Part shown: piece after piece, positions 24,971-35,128 of the stretch
Layout of the letters: the number at the start of each line of letters is the position of its first letter
Position numbering within the stretch: position 1 is the stretch's first letter
Source: an uncultured Bacteroidota bacterium
Lineage (GTDB): Bacteria > Bacteroidota > Bacteroidia > B-17B0 > Aurantibacillaceae
DNA: 49,797 nucleotides
Direction of reading: 5' to 3'
NCBI GenBank assembly: GCA_903834765.1
Contig: CAILKE010000014.1
Span: 1 to 49,797, forward strand
Notes under the pieces: model-generated
Databases searched by the model: none
What the model was told of the DNA's origin: nothing
The model's input: the letters and a program-made list of their open reading frames with translations, nothing else
Program-made: the position numbers and the translations under genes

Positions 24971-25137
24971 AAAATTTTGAAATCTCTTTTATTTTTTAAT
25001 GCAACTAAGCAAATGAAGTGTCTAATAAGAAAATTCAAGTTCGAGGCTTGCGAAGGCTTAAATAATGGGAGTTTGCTTTCCGCAAATGACCATTTTTAAG
25101 GTGAGCATAACGATGAAATTGAATATTCTTGCTGACA

Positions 25138-27300
25138 CTATTTGCGTAAATCTAACTCTGCAATAATATTAGTTGCTCCACCTAATTTTTCTACAACCCA
25201 TAATAAATAACGTACATCTAAATTAATGGTACGATTTAAATCCTTATCAAATTTAATTTTATGACTTAAGGCTTCGTAATTACCATCAAATGCTAAACCA
25301 ATTAACTCACCATTAGCATTGATCACAGGTGAACCAGAGTTACCACCTGTAATATCATTAGAACTAATAAATGATACTACAATGTCTTTTGCTGACGCAT
25401 CAATATATTGCCCAAAATCTTTATTTTTAGCTAACTCAATTAATTTTACAGGAGCATCAAATTCGTAATCTCCTGGCTTGTATTTTTCTAAGATGCCTGT
25501 TAATGTACAAATATGGCTATATTTCACAGCATCTCTTGGAGAATACGATTTTACGTTACCATAACTTACACGCATGGTAAAGTTTGCATCAGGATACATT
25601 TTTTTACCCTTATTCATTTCTAAAATTCCTTTTAAATATAATTTTCCTAACACAAAATTTTGTGCTCCAAAATCAGAAAATAATTTAGCGTATTTAGTAT
25701 TAAAGTTAGTATTAAATGCATTGGCAATTATAAATGCGGGATCTTTGTGTAATGAGGCTGTGTCAGGGTTGGCCATCATTGCATCCCATTTAGCATTATC
25801 TAAAAATGTTGTGTTTTTAAATACATCATTTGCAAAAGCTTCGTAAGTAGCTTTCGTTTTTATATCTCCATACTTATTAGTAACCATTGCGTAAAACCCA
25901 ACAGGATGTTGAGCTACATCGATGTCATTATAAAAAGCTTGAGTAACAAATGCTAAAATATTTTTATCAGAAACTACATTTTCATCTTTAATGAAGTTTA
26001 CACGATCTGCCTTAGCGGCAGCAATTACTTTTGCAATTTCTTCTTTCGTAGCATCTTTTTTACTTAAAGTCGCATCTAATTTTTGTAAAGAAGAAGCAAA
26101 CTTAATTAATGGAGAACCGAAAATACCTTCAGTCATATATACACGTTGTTTAGCATATGGACGCCAAGCATCGTACATTTTTTGATAGTCGTTAAATATA
26201 TTTTCGTATTCCGATTTACCTTTTGCCCATGATAAAAATGCTGCTTCGTTTGCTTGTTTTTCGTCGTAAGTTTTAAACTTTAATAATTGTTTTGATTCGC
26301 CATCAAAAAACTTCCAGTAGTTTGCTACACCTGCATAATATCCAGCTAATTGGATTTTAACAGCAGGATCTTTTTTCATTTCTTCTAACATAAATTTCAA
26401 ACGCGCATCACGCAAATCCACTAAAGATGGATTTTCGATATCTGTTTTTAATTTAACACCATAAGATGTTTCATAGCGATTAGTTCCGCCAGGATAGCCC
26501 CAAATCATAGTATAATCGCCATCTTTAACACCTTTAATAGAAACAGGCAATGAGTATTTTGCTTTTAAAGGAACATTATCTGCTGCGTATTCTGCTGCTT
26601 TACCTTCTTTATTTGTATATACACGAAAGATAGAAAAATCTCCTGTATGGCGAGGCCATTCCCAGTTATCAGTGTCACCACCAAATTTACCAATGCTTTC
26701 AGGAGGTGTGCCAACTAAACGTACATCTTTGTAACGCTCATAAACAAATAATAAAAACTGATTAGCTTTGAACATAGAAGAAATACGACCTTCGTAGCCG
26801 GAACCTTCCGTTTCTTTCGTAGCCATTTCAGCTAAAATACCTGGTAATTTTTGAGTTAATTCTAGTGCAGGAATGTCTTTAATTTTTTCGTTTACTTTAT
26901 CAGTTACATCAACGATCTTCATTAAAAATTGAGCGTGCACACCAGGCGCATAAATTTCTTCTGATTTTGATTTAGACCAAAAACCATCTTTTAAATAGTT
27001 ATGATCTACCGTGCTAGCTGCTGCAATAGCGCTATAGCCACAGTGATGGTTTGTAAAAATTAATCCTTCTTTACTAACTATCTCGCCTGTACAACCTCCT
27101 CCAAAAATAATAATAGCATCTTTAATACACGCTTGATTCATGCTGTAAAGCTGTTCTTTGCTCACTTTCAAACCTTTCTTTACCATATCGGCATAAACTT
27201 GTTCGCCCAATAACATAGGCAACCACATACCTTCATCAGCTTTAGCTAAAGGTTTAAACAAAAAAGTACAGGTAATAATTAAGAGTATTGCTTTTTTCAT
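25138..27300 (-). CDS. S46-family dipeptidyl peptidase, DPP7-type
   Basis: 720 residues with a signal peptide. The S46 serine-peptidase triad is seen as His in FTNHHCGYSA (85-86), Asp in WEWPRHTGDFSIF (about 227) and Ser655 in TGGNSGSPV. It removes dipeptides from N-termini in the periplasm. Residue 673, 18 positions after the Ser, is Gly (LAFDGNYE); Gly at this position marks DPP7 (hydrophobic P1), whereas DPP11, which takes acidic P1, has Arg. So DPP7-like specificity is predicted. The family is characteristic of Bacteroidota that live on peptides. Confidence 0.93.
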   Translation of the reverse strand: MKKAILLIITCTFLFKPLAKADEGMWLPMLLGEQVYADMVKKGLKVSKEQLYSMNQACIKDAIIIFGGGCTGEIVSKEGLIFTNHHCGYSAIAAASTVDHNYLKDGFWSKSKSEEIYAPGVHAQFLMKIVDVTDKVNEKIKDIPALELTQKLPGILAEMATKETEGSGYEGRISSMFKANQFLLFVYERYKDVRLVGTPPESIGKFGGDTDNWEWPRHTGDFSIFRVYTNKEGKAAEYAADNVPLKAKYSLPVSIKGVKDGDYTMIWGYPGGTNRYETSYGVKLKTDIENPSLVDLRDARLKFMLEEMKKDPAVKIQLAGYYAGVANYWKFFDGESKQLLKFKTYDEKQANEAAFLSWAKGKSEYENIFNDYQKMYDAWRPYAKQRVYMTEGIFGSPLIKFASSLQKLDATLSKKDATKEEIAKVIAAAKADRVNFIKDENVVSDKNILAFVTQAFYNDIDVAQHPVGFYAMVTNKYGDIKTKATYEAFANDVFKNTTFLDNAKWDAMMANPDTASLHKDPAFIIANAFNTNFNTKYAKLFSDFGAQNFVLGKLYLKGILEMNKGKKMYPDANFTMRVSYGNVKSYSPRDAVKYSHICTLTGILEKYKPGDYEFDAPVKLIELAKNKDFGQYIDASAKDIVVSFISSNDITGGNSGSPVINANGELIGLAFDGNYEALSHKIKFDKDLNRTINLDVRYLLWVVEKLGGATNIIAELDLRK

Positions 27301-27454
27301 AAGTGTTTAGTGTTTTATAAATCGGGCACTAAACTAAAAGAAAAAATGGAACTAACTGCATTTTTTAGATAAATATCTAATAAGTAATTCTGCGGGTTGT
27401 TTTTTAGGGCTAAACAGAATAATATTATCTATATACCCCTATTAAAGATGTAAA

Positions 27455-28375
27455 TTAATCTAAACGTAAATTAGAAGAACCAATGATAACACCATCGCAA
27501 CTTATTTCAATGATATAATTACCAGAAACTAATTCACCTTGTCCTTCGCAATATGTAACGCCACTTATTTCAGCATTTGAATAATTAAGTGTTTCTTTTC
27601 CTGCAAAATAACCTGATGACTTGTTAAACGTAAATTTATAATTATCATCATAATTTTTAGCCATTTCTTTACCATCAGGTGTTACGATACGCACATAAAC
27701 TGTTTTCTCACCAGCCTTAGCAATTTTATTTTCACCCAAGGAAAATGATACTTTGATTTTTTGAGTACGAGACGCCTTAGTTGTTTCGCTCTCTTTTTTA
27801 CCGCCACTCTTAAATTTAACACCTTTTGCTACTACGTTGAAACAACTTAAAATAGATCCTTTTTGAATAGTTGCTTGTAAATCTTCTTTATCCTTATTTA
27901 AACCAGTAATTTTACCTTTTTCTGTATCTAATTCTTTTAAGACATTGTTTTTTTCAACGATAAGCGTTTTATTAAGTGTGCCTAATGAATCAATCGTTCT
28001 CACATAACCTCTCATGATTTGACGCAATGTTTCTGATTCTTTTTTTAATTTAGAAATGATATATGCATCGCCTTTGTGCTTTTCTGCATCTTCCAGCAAC
28101 TGAGCAATTTCGGCTTTCTTAGCTTCAATTTCAGCTTGTAAGGCTTTATCGCTGGTTTGTAAATTACCGTAATCTTTTTGCAATTGAAGAAGTTCTTCTT
28201 TCACATTGTCACGTTCTAAAATTACTTGCTCTTTTATCACAATCTCAGAAGAGGCTTTATTTTTTTCTTGCCAATACATCCAAAAAGTAACAGTATTTGC
28301 CACAACTAATAAACCTATTATTATCCATAATAAGCCTCCTTTTTTTCTATTGTCTTCTGACGATTGTTCTTCCAT
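27455..28375 (-). CDS. Membrane-anchored coiled-coil protein
   Basis: 306 residues. A short basic N-terminus is followed by one membrane segment (about 14-36), a heptad-rich coiled coil from about 38 to 165 with many Lys/Glu/Leu, a Cys-containing turn (SILSCFNVVAKGVKFKSGG), and a C-terminal beta-rich domain with KIKVSFSLGENKIAKAGEK and VYVRIVTPDGKEM. No family named. Envelope scaffold or sensor is a guess. Flanked by the S46 gene and a small membrane protein, each with its own spacer. Confidence 0.8.
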   Translation of the reverse strand: MEEQSSEDNRKKGGLLWIIIGLLVVANTVTFWMYWQEKNKASSEIVIKEQVILERDNVKEELLQLQKDYGNLQTSDKALQAEIEAKKAEIAQLLEDAEKHKGDAYIISKLKKESETLRQIMRGYVRTIDSLGTLNKTLIVEKNNVLKELDTEKGKITGLNKDKEDLQATIQKGSILSCFNVVAKGVKFKSGGKKESETTKASRTQKIKVSFSLGENKIAKAGEKTVYVRIVTPDGKEMAKNYDDNYKFTFNKSSGYFAGKETLNYSNAEISGVTYCEGQGELVSGNYIIEISCDGVIIGSSNLRLD

Positions 28376-28519
28376 AATTGTATTTAAACATTCAAAAATA
28401 ACATAAAAAAACAGATGAGAAACAATAGTTTTTCAAAAATGTAATGTTTATAGCTTATTGTGACTTTTTAGGGAACTCAACTGTTTATATCTGGGCTTTA
28501 TGAAAAGTTTCAACTGGAA

Positions 28520-29131
28520 CTATTCTACGATGACTTTATCTTTTATTAAATTGGCGGAAATCCAAGCATCCAAAGCTATTTTGAAAGCCTCTTTTTCTTT
28601 CATCATATCAGTTCTCATGGTAATGGCTTCATTTTTATCATTCACGAAATAAGTTAACCCATGTCTAGCTTCAATCTTTGTTATTTCTGAAGCACGCATG
28701 GTATTTAATTTATTGGTAGAAATAATCAGCATATCTCCTTCTAAAGCTACATAACATAAATGTTTAACATACCGCCATACAGTTACAATAATCTCAGTAA
28801 AAGCTATTAAAAAGCATAAAAAAGCCATGTATTTAATAATACTGTCTGAATAATATAATACAATGCCACAACATGCAAATGCTATAATTTTAATAAAACG
28901 TTTAGCAAAAAAACCATCAGTAAAATAAATGAATTTAACTGTTTCTTTTTTGATGCTCGATATTTTAAATGCTTCGAAACAAGCGGCAAATACATATAAA
29001 GCGCCTACTCCTAAAAAAATATATCTAACTTCTTTAAAGCCTATATTATTCGTGAAAATAAACACTAAGCTAATCGTAATGAGAACTAATAAAATAATAT
29101 TTTTAAATAAAATGGAGAAAAGCGAAATCAT
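28520..29131 (-). CDS. Membrane protein with PH-like tail
   Basis: 203 residues with four hydrophobic segments in the first 125 residues and a soluble tail. The tail (GDMLIISTNKLNTMRASEI and KIEARHGLTYFVNDKNEAI) alternates strands like bacterial PH-type domains. No function assigned. The upstream terminator at 29153-29183 leaves only about 20 bases before the ATG, so the start of transcription is unclear: read-through from ppiD or an internal start are both possible. Confidence 0.7.
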   Translation of the reverse strand: MISLFSILFKNIILLVLITISLVFIFTNNIGFKEVRYIFLGVGALYVFAACFEAFKISSIKKETVKFIYFTDGFFAKRFIKIIAFACCGIVLYYSDSIIKYMAFLCFLIAFTEIIVTVWRYVKHLCYVALEGDMLIISTNKLNTMRASEITKIEARHGLTYFVNDKNEAITMRTDMMKEKEAFKIALDAWISANLIKDKVIVE

Positions 29132-29152
29132 AGTAGTTGAAGGATATTATAA

Positions 29153-29183
29153 AAAAAGCCCGTTCTATATAAACGGGCTTTTT
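29153..29183 (-). terminator. Intrinsic terminator after the PpiD gene
   Basis: 12-bp perfect stem AAAAAGCCCGTT (29153-29164) / AACGGGCTTTTT (29172-29183) with a 7-base loop, 10 bases past the PpiD stop codon. Confidence 0.9.
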
Positions 29184-29193
29184 AATTTATTAT

Positions 29194-31350
29194 TTAGAAA
29201 TCAAATTTACCTCGGTGGTCTTCAATATTTGCCTTATCTTTTAAAGCTTCATACAATTCGTAATCTACGCGACTTGCATTTGCTTGCTCCACTTCTTTTT
29301 GTTTCGCTTTAAAATCTTTTGGTAATGGCATTTCGTTTACACCAGTTACACAAACTACAAATACACCATTATCACCTTTAATAGCTTTACTTGTTGTGTT
29401 TGCTTTCATAGAGGTAGCCGTTCCTATTAAATCATCTTCGCGACCAATAGCTGCAACGTTATAAGATGAAAACGTTAAGTTATCTGCTTTTTCAGGCATT
29501 AAGCCCATTTTAGCAGCGATATCTTCAGCTGTTTTCGCAGATCCTGCTTTTGTATTAAATTCTGTAATAAAAGCTTCTGCTTTTTTATCGCGAATCGCTT
29601 TTACTTTTGCTTCTTCTTTTACTTCTTCTAAAGGAGCAACGCCTTTTTCTTTAACAGAAACTAAGTTAGCTACAATGAAACGATCTTTGAATTCAAATAC
29701 AGGAGAAATTTCACCTTTTTTAGATTTATATATCCAACGAATTAATTCTTTTGGATTTTCTAAACCAGCAATGGTCTTATCGTTTTCCTTAATATTATCG
29801 GCAATACGTTTATTTAATTTTTGAGTTTCTATACTTTTATTAAATAAATCAGCTGTTTGGTTTTGACCGGCAAAATCACTTGCTTGTTTAAAATACTCTT
29901 GAGTAGTTTCGCTGCTTGGCCCAATTAATTTAGAGATCTGAGCTACTTTATATGAATTGTGACGTGTTTTAGAAACACCCAATACTTCTATAATATGAAA
30001 ACCGAATTGAGTTGGAACAACACTAATGTTTCCAACAGTACCTTCTAAACCGGCGCTTTTAAATGCATCAACAAAACCTTTATTTTCATCAAACCAACCA
30101 TAATCACCTCCATTGTTAAGCGAGCCACCATCGTCAGATACCGTTTTTACTAACGTATCGAAGCTCACTTGTTTAGCTTTTAATAACACTAATAAACTAT
30201 CTGCCATGCGTTTTGCAGCCTCTGGCGTGCGTTGTTTTTGAGCTCTTTGACTTTGTAAACCAATTAAGATATGACGTACTTTAGCTGAATCGGCTATTGA
30301 TTTTACATCTTCTAATTTGTATATTTTTACAAAAGTACCTTCAGTATAAGGGCCATATACAGTTCCTTTAGGAGCGCCGAATACTGTAGAATCTGAAATA
30401 ATCATATTCTTTTTAGTGAAATTAGAAATAACTACTTGCTCTCCATCACTTTCTTGAGCAATATAACTTGAATCTTCTTTTGCTATTTTTGTTTTAAATT
30501 CTTCCACAACACGCATCGCATCTTTTTGTAAAGCTTCAAAATCTAATTTAGAAGGCATTACATCATAAGCGATGTATTCAATCTTACGAGTTGTTTCTTT
30601 AACTTTATATTCGTTTTGGTGCTTGTTGTAATAAGCTGCAATATCATCATCCGTTACTTTAACTGTAGAATCAGAAACAGAAGAGTAACGTTTCATTACG
30701 AAATTTGTATTTACTTGCTTCGATTGAGCTACAAATGCGTCTTTTGCTTCAGCAGTTGTTACATACAATCCTTTTTTAAGTAAGTTATTATATTTTTCAG
30801 CTGTACGAACTTCTATAATCGATTTTTCTAATTGCTTCCAAAATGTTTCTTGTTCAGCAGTCATTTGGTTTACAAAACCATTTAATTTAGCTGGATCTAA
30901 CGTCCCATCGGGACGGGCAAATTGCTCATACACTTTACCTGTTTGTTGATCCGTTAATTGTTGGACAACATATTGATGTGGATGAACTAGCATTAAATCA
31001 TATAATTCATCATCTGACACGGCAACTCCAACTTTTTTGAATTGTCTTTTGATAACTTCATCATTTATCATCTGATTCCAAACCTGATCAATAATTTGCT
31101 CTTTGGTTTTTTCATCAATTTGTGCTTGAGGATTAGCTTTTTGAATTTGTGCTACTTGCTCATCTACTTTAGTTTTAAAAAGAGTTACATCAATTTTATC
31201 ACCATCAATAACGCCTACTAATCTATCTTGACTAGAAAACAAAGCTCCTCCAGAACCTAGTAAACTTTCTAATACAAATATTAATAAGGCTAAACCTACG
31301 ATTCCAACCAAAAGACCTGTTTTGCTACGGATTTTTTCTAAAACGCTCAT
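29194..31350 (-). CDS. PpiD-type periplasmic chaperone/peptidyl-prolyl isomerase
   Basis: 718 residues: membrane anchor at about 12-33, an N-terminal SurA-like chaperone region (LVGVIDGDKIDVTLFKTKV onward), and a parvulin rotamase domain around 355-460 with AKVRHILIGLQSQ, DDGGSLNNGGDYGWF and QFGFHIIEVLG. A second, weaker half follows. It folds outer-membrane and periplasmic proteins emerging from the translocon. Start supported by the -7 element TATCTTTG 25 bases upstream. Confidence 0.93.
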   Translation of the reverse strand: MSVLEKIRSKTGLLVGIVGLALLIFVLESLLGSGGALFSSQDRLVGVIDGDKIDVTLFKTKVDEQVAQIQKANPQAQIDEKTKEQIIDQVWNQMINDEVIKRQFKKVGVAVSDDELYDLMLVHPHQYVVQQLTDQQTGKVYEQFARPDGTLDPAKLNGFVNQMTAEQETFWKQLEKSIIEVRTAEKYNNLLKKGLYVTTAEAKDAFVAQSKQVNTNFVMKRYSSVSDSTVKVTDDDIAAYYNKHQNEYKVKETTRKIEYIAYDVMPSKLDFEALQKDAMRVVEEFKTKIAKEDSSYIAQESDGEQVVISNFTKKNMIISDSTVFGAPKGTVYGPYTEGTFVKIYKLEDVKSIADSAKVRHILIGLQSQRAQKQRTPEAAKRMADSLLVLLKAKQVSFDTLVKTVSDDGGSLNNGGDYGWFDENKGFVDAFKSAGLEGTVGNISVVPTQFGFHIIEVLGVSKTRHNSYKVAQISKLIGPSSETTQEYFKQASDFAGQNQTADLFNKSIETQKLNKRIADNIKENDKTIAGLENPKELIRWIYKSKKGEISPVFEFKDRFIVANLVSVKEKGVAPLEEVKEEAKVKAIRDKKAEAFITEFNTKAGSAKTAEDIAAKMGLMPEKADNLTFSSYNVAAIGREDDLIGTATSMKANTTSKAIKGDNGVFVVCVTGVNEMPLPKDFKAKQKEVEQANASRVDYELYEALKDKANIEDHRGKFDF

Positions 31351-31374
31351 ATACTATTATTAAATTAAGGAATG

Positions 31375-31382
31375 CAAAGATA
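31375..31382 (-). promoter_or_regulatory. -7 element of PpiD promoter
   Basis: Minus-strand TATCTTTG fits TAnnTTTG exactly and lies 24 bases before the ATG. The -33 region is less clear. Confidence 0.5.
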
Positions 31383-31479
31383 AAATTATTGCCGAAATAG
31401 GGAAAATTAATTGAAATTATTTTTCAGGCTTTGTTTTCCGGTAATTTTAAGGTCAGAAAACCTGAACATCTTTATTTAA

Positions 31480-32805
31480 CTATCTAACAAGCATTAATCC
31501 TAATTGTTGAGCCTGTAGCCTTATTTCGGGCACAGCAATAGTTTCCCACAAAATTCCCTTAAGAGGCGGGCCAATTGTATATAGATATTTATCTATTTGC
31601 CCATTCTCACTGGCGTAAATACCATACTTTAGAGCATCTGCACGGATAATATTATCACGTAACAATTGTTTTATCAAAGGAAAAGCTAATTTTTCAAAAT
31701 TCGATTCAGGTCCCGTACAATTTATTAATATAGCTGCATTTAAATAATTATCCTGCCCTTTGGCAGAATACTGAACTTCAAAACCAGTTACACTTGATTT
31801 AATATCATATACCCGGCCTCTTATAAGCTCCAACTGTTTAGCGTTTAATAACTCATTAATTACTTGCATGCTTTGGCTGGCTGTTCTATGCCGAGCCACG
31901 CCCCATTTATGGCGTAAATGTCTCAAAAATTGCTGTTTATCCTCCAAAGAAAAACCCAACCATAAACGTTGTAAGTGCGGACGAAGGGTGTCGATTACAC
32001 TGTGAATACTATATTGATTAGCCCTGGCATATTTAAGCTGTTGATTGACTAGGCTAAAAAGTTGCAAAAGGGTATAAGTTTGTTGCTCATTAATATAAGA
32101 TGATATTGCTGGCAATGAGTTTTCAATATGTGCATTTGGCAAATAGCCATGCGGTGATATGGCTGTTATTTTGCCTTTATATTGATGTTTATTTAAACTC
32201 AACACAACATCAATCATTGTTAGTCCTGAACCAATAATAAGTATAGACTCTTGAGTTATTGCATGCTTTAGTAATTGAGAGGAAAACGCGTTTTGAAAAT
32301 AACGATTCGATTGTTGAAAATCAGAATGAATAGAGCGGGGATGAGCCGGTAAATAATTTCCAAATGCCAGCACCACTTGTTCAACCTGATAATCCTCATT
32401 AGAAGATACACGATAATCGTTACCTTTTTTGTTTATGGCAGTTACCTCCTCTGCTAAACAAATAATTTTAACAAGTGTGTTAGATTCTTTTAACTCATTA
32501 AACGTACTTGACACGTATTGCCCATAAACAGTTCGAGGAACAAAATCCTGTGAAGAAAACGGTAGTTTTTGTTGAGTTAACCAATTGGCAAAATGCATAG
32601 GTTGATCAGCAAATACAGACATATTAGACGCTCTTACATTTAATAAATGCACCTCTTCATTTGTAGAATAAGCCAAGCCTTTACAAAACGCATTTTTAGC
32701 ATCAAACCATAGAATCTGGGTTGCACGATTACTTTGTTTTAGAATATTTAAAACAACTAACGCACCGCTTAAGCCTCCACCTATAATAGCAATGGTTTTA
32801 CTCAT
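31480..32805 (-). CDS. FAD/NAD(P)-binding protein
   Basis: 441 residues with an N-terminal dinucleotide-binding fold (AIIGGGLSGALVVLNIL), an internal RTVYGQYVSSTF segment, a second Rossmann motif (SILIIGSGLTMIDVVLSL) and a closing FAD region (CTGPESNFEKLAFPL). This matches the FAD-NAD(P)-binding family related to HpnW/siderophore-type monooxygenases; reaction not known. Its ATG directly abuts the stop of the gene upstream (32806), so they are cotranscribed. Cytosolic. Confidence 0.85.
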   Translation of the reverse strand: MSKTIAIIGGGLSGALVVLNILKQSNRATQILWFDAKNAFCKGLAYSTNEEVHLLNVRASNMSVFADQPMHFANWLTQQKLPFSSQDFVPRTVYGQYVSSTFNELKESNTLVKIICLAEEVTAINKKGNDYRVSSNEDYQVEQVVLAFGNYLPAHPRSIHSDFQQSNRYFQNAFSSQLLKHAITQESILIIGSGLTMIDVVLSLNKHQYKGKITAISPHGYLPNAHIENSLPAISSYINEQQTYTLLQLFSLVNQQLKYARANQYSIHSVIDTLRPHLQRLWLGFSLEDKQQFLRHLRHKWGVARHRTASQSMQVINELLNAKQLELIRGRVYDIKSSVTGFEVQYSAKGQDNYLNAAILINCTGPESNFEKLAFPLIKQLLRDNIIRADALKYGIYASENGQIDKYLYTIGPPLKGILWETIAVPEIRLQAQQLGLMLVR

Positions 32806-33024
32806 TTATTTTTTAAGAGGCTTTTGATTTAATTGACGTACTTTATCTTGATTTTTCCGCTGATATTTTCTTAATAAATACATAATAGAGCCAATTAAAA
32901 ATACAAACGAAAAATACAAGGCATCTTGCCTGTTACCCATAATTAAAAAATAAACGGCAATACCAGCACTAACAAGGGCTGCAACTAACCAAAAAATTTC
33001 GAGTGCTCTAAATAATTTATTCAT
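32806..33024 (-). CDS. Small two-segment membrane protein
   Basis: 72 residues with two hydrophobic segments (about 10-30 and 35-52) and a strongly basic C-terminal tail (YLLRKYQRKNQDKVRQ). It lies between lptC and the FAD protein gene in a tightly packed minus-strand unit. No family recognised. Confidence 0.7.
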   Translation of the reverse strand: MNKLFRALEIFWLVAALVSAGIAVYFLIMGNRQDALYFSFVFLIGSIMYLLRKYQRKNQDKVRQLNQKPLKK

Positions 33025-33042
33025 AAAAAAGTATCGTATCGT

Positions 33043-33609
33043 TTATAAATTTTCGTCTCCAATATTTATGGAACCTGTAATCTCTTTAATTTCATATTGA
33101 GTAAAATCTTGGTTGGCTTCTAAGCCTTTACCCATAATGATTTCCTTGGCTGTAGTAATTTTCACAAAAGCATCGGAGGTAATTTTTTTTTTTTGTTCGT
33201 CCCAAATTAAGTGCTCTGTATTTAATTTATCGCCCTTTGCATTCACAACTTCTACATTGTATTTTACCTCCATTCGCTTCGTATCTTCATAACGCACGCC
33301 ATAATTGGCTTTTAATGTAGTTGATTCTTTGCCTTTGTCATCGTAAAAAATAACGAATAAACCTTTAGGCATAATCGTGATACGTTGCTTCACATTTTTA
33401 TCATACATCTGCATTTGAGGAGCTTGCAGTTTAATTTTTAAAATGGTAGAGTCAGAATACAAAAGCGTAATGTCTTTACCTGTTTGAGACGGCATGACAA
33501 CTTTTTTGCCAATAGCCATTACTTCATTTCTATCAGTTTCGCAAGAATAAAACAACATTGAAACTATCAATACTACAACCAAACACAGTATGTTTTTTAG
33601 AATTGACAT
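33043..33609 (-). CDS. lptC: LPS export protein LptC
   Basis: 188 residues with a lipoprotein signal (acylated Cys23, MLFYSC) rather than the plain membrane anchor of E. coli LptC. The LptC/OstA-type strands are seen in LLYSDSTILKIKLQAPQM, YGVRYEDTKRMEVKYNVEV and HLIWDEQKKKITSDAFVKI. LptC carries lipopolysaccharide from the inner-membrane ABC complex towards LptA. Position downstream of coaX and an outer-membrane barrel gene is typical of Bacteroidota. Confidence 0.85.
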   Translation of the reverse strand: MSILKNILCLVVVLIVSMLFYSCETDRNEVMAIGKKVVMPSQTGKDITLLYSDSTILKIKLQAPQMQMYDKNVKQRITIMPKGLFVIFYDDKGKESTTLKANYGVRYEDTKRMEVKYNVEVVNAKGDKLNTEHLIWDEQKKKITSDAFVKITTAKEIIMGKGLEANQDFTQYEIKEITGSINIGDENL

Positions 33610-33619
33610 AGATAAATTA

Positions 33620-35128
33620 TTAATCGTATTTATATTTTATAAACCAACGTTTATTAAACGTAAAGCCTAAAATAATTCGAGCATAATCTTCTTGTAATAA
33701 ATTATTATTGACAGAACCTAAGCGACCAAACTGTGCAGAAATATTGATAACAGCAATGTCGTCAAAACGTCCAATACCAACCGGCAATCCTAAACCAGCC
33801 GTAATTGCATAATTGGTAATGCCAGTACTTTTTAAATCTAAATATCCATCGCTATAAGTAAAACCTATACGGTACTGCACACGTTTCAGGTAATTAGAAG
33901 ACCCATAAGCTATTTTATTTGGAACATAATTTAAACCTGCTGACAAACGCATACTATTTTTAAAATCAGTACTTGGAGCATTAAACAATTTAAATCCACT
34001 CCAATTTGTTATAGCACCATCTATTAAGATTGTTAATTTTTCTCCTTTTTTTACAGAAAGTCCTAAACCCATTTCTAAAGGCAATGTTATAGTTCCTTTA
34101 TTATCCTGAGAATTCACTACTGTATCTTTTGGTCGTTGAGTACCAAAATCATCTATACTATAATTATAAATAATGGTGCTTTGTTTAGCAGCAATATTAG
34201 TGGGCGAATGGATATAAAACCCAGCACCTATTTTTATTTTTTGTTTAAAAGCCCTTCTATGACCTTGTTTCAAGGTGTCTTTTCCATGATAACGGATCGA
34301 ATCAATCGTGAAATGTGTTTGTAAACCAAAGTTAAATGTAAAATCATTTACTTGAATAGAGCGTTGACGTTTACTATTAAAATAATTGTAATATATACCT
34401 GTGGTGGTTGAAGAACTAGGATAAATAACATCTGTTGATTGGTTTACTGTTCCAAATAAATAATTTCCAGTAGCACCAATTGCTAACTCAGATAATAATT
34501 GTTTACTAAATTTTTTACGTTTTAATTTAGCTGACTGTTGATATTTAACAATCGTATCGTATTTACTTGAATGCTGAAACTTTGAAAATTGCTTACGGAA
34601 TGGCTTTAACCCCACTCCAACAAAAACTTTATTAATACCCCCAACACCTTCAAATATATAATTCATAGTACCAACACTAGCTACCTCTTCTGTAGAATTA
34701 ATTTTATATCCTACAGTGCTATAGGGCATCACGCCAAAAGCACCGCCACCGCCTATTTTACGCAGAGGAAAACCAACAGATCCGTATGAAAAGTTTGTAT
34801 TTGTTTTATTAGCTGATAAAGAAGAACTGGATATTTTACTAAACTGCATTTGACCACCCAATTCTAATGTCGTAAGCTTAAGCCCTGCTAAACCTGCAGG
34901 ATTAGATACATTAATGAAAAACGGCGCAATGGTATCTTGATGATAGGCGATAAAAGAACCACCCATAGCAGATGAAGCTGCAAATGTTTGTTGATTTAAT
35001 TCGCCCAAACCATAGCGCGAATAAGGGCTAGAAGTAAGAATCTGTGCAACAGAAAAAAAATTATTACTTAATAAAGCAATAACTAAAATACATTTTTTGA
35101 AAGTGAAAATATGTTTACGTTTGTTCAA
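33620..35128 (-). CDS. Outer-membrane beta-barrel protein
   Basis: 502 residues: signal at the N-terminus, then SSPYSRYGLGELNQQTFAAS, a conserved opening of Bacteroidota PorV/FadL-like outer-membrane proteins, followed by alternating amphipathic strands and a Lys/Tyr-ending final strand (GFTFNKRWFIKYKYD). Substrate unknown. Its start overlaps the end of coaX by 14 bases, and its stop lies 10 bases before lptC, so coaX, this gene and lptC form one operon. Confidence 0.85.
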   Translation of the reverse strand: MNKRKHIFTFKKCILVIALLSNNFFSVAQILTSSPYSRYGLGELNQQTFAASSAMGGSFIAYHQDTIAPFFINVSNPAGLAGLKLTTLELGGQMQFSKISSSSLSANKTNTNFSYGSVGFPLRKIGGGGAFGVMPYSTVGYKINSTEEVASVGTMNYIFEGVGGINKVFVGVGLKPFRKQFSKFQHSSKYDTIVKYQQSAKLKRKKFSKQLLSELAIGATGNYLFGTVNQSTDVIYPSSSTTTGIYYNYFNSKRQRSIQVNDFTFNFGLQTHFTIDSIRYHGKDTLKQGHRRAFKQKIKIGAGFYIHSPTNIAAKQSTIIYNYSIDDFGTQRPKDTVVNSQDNKGTITLPLEMGLGLSVKKGEKLTILIDGAITNWSGFKLFNAPSTDFKNSMRLSAGLNYVPNKIAYGSSNYLKRVQYRIGFTYSDGYLDLKSTGITNYAITAGLGLPVGIGRFDDIAVINISAQFGRLGSVNNNLLQEDYARIILGFTFNKRWFIKYKYD

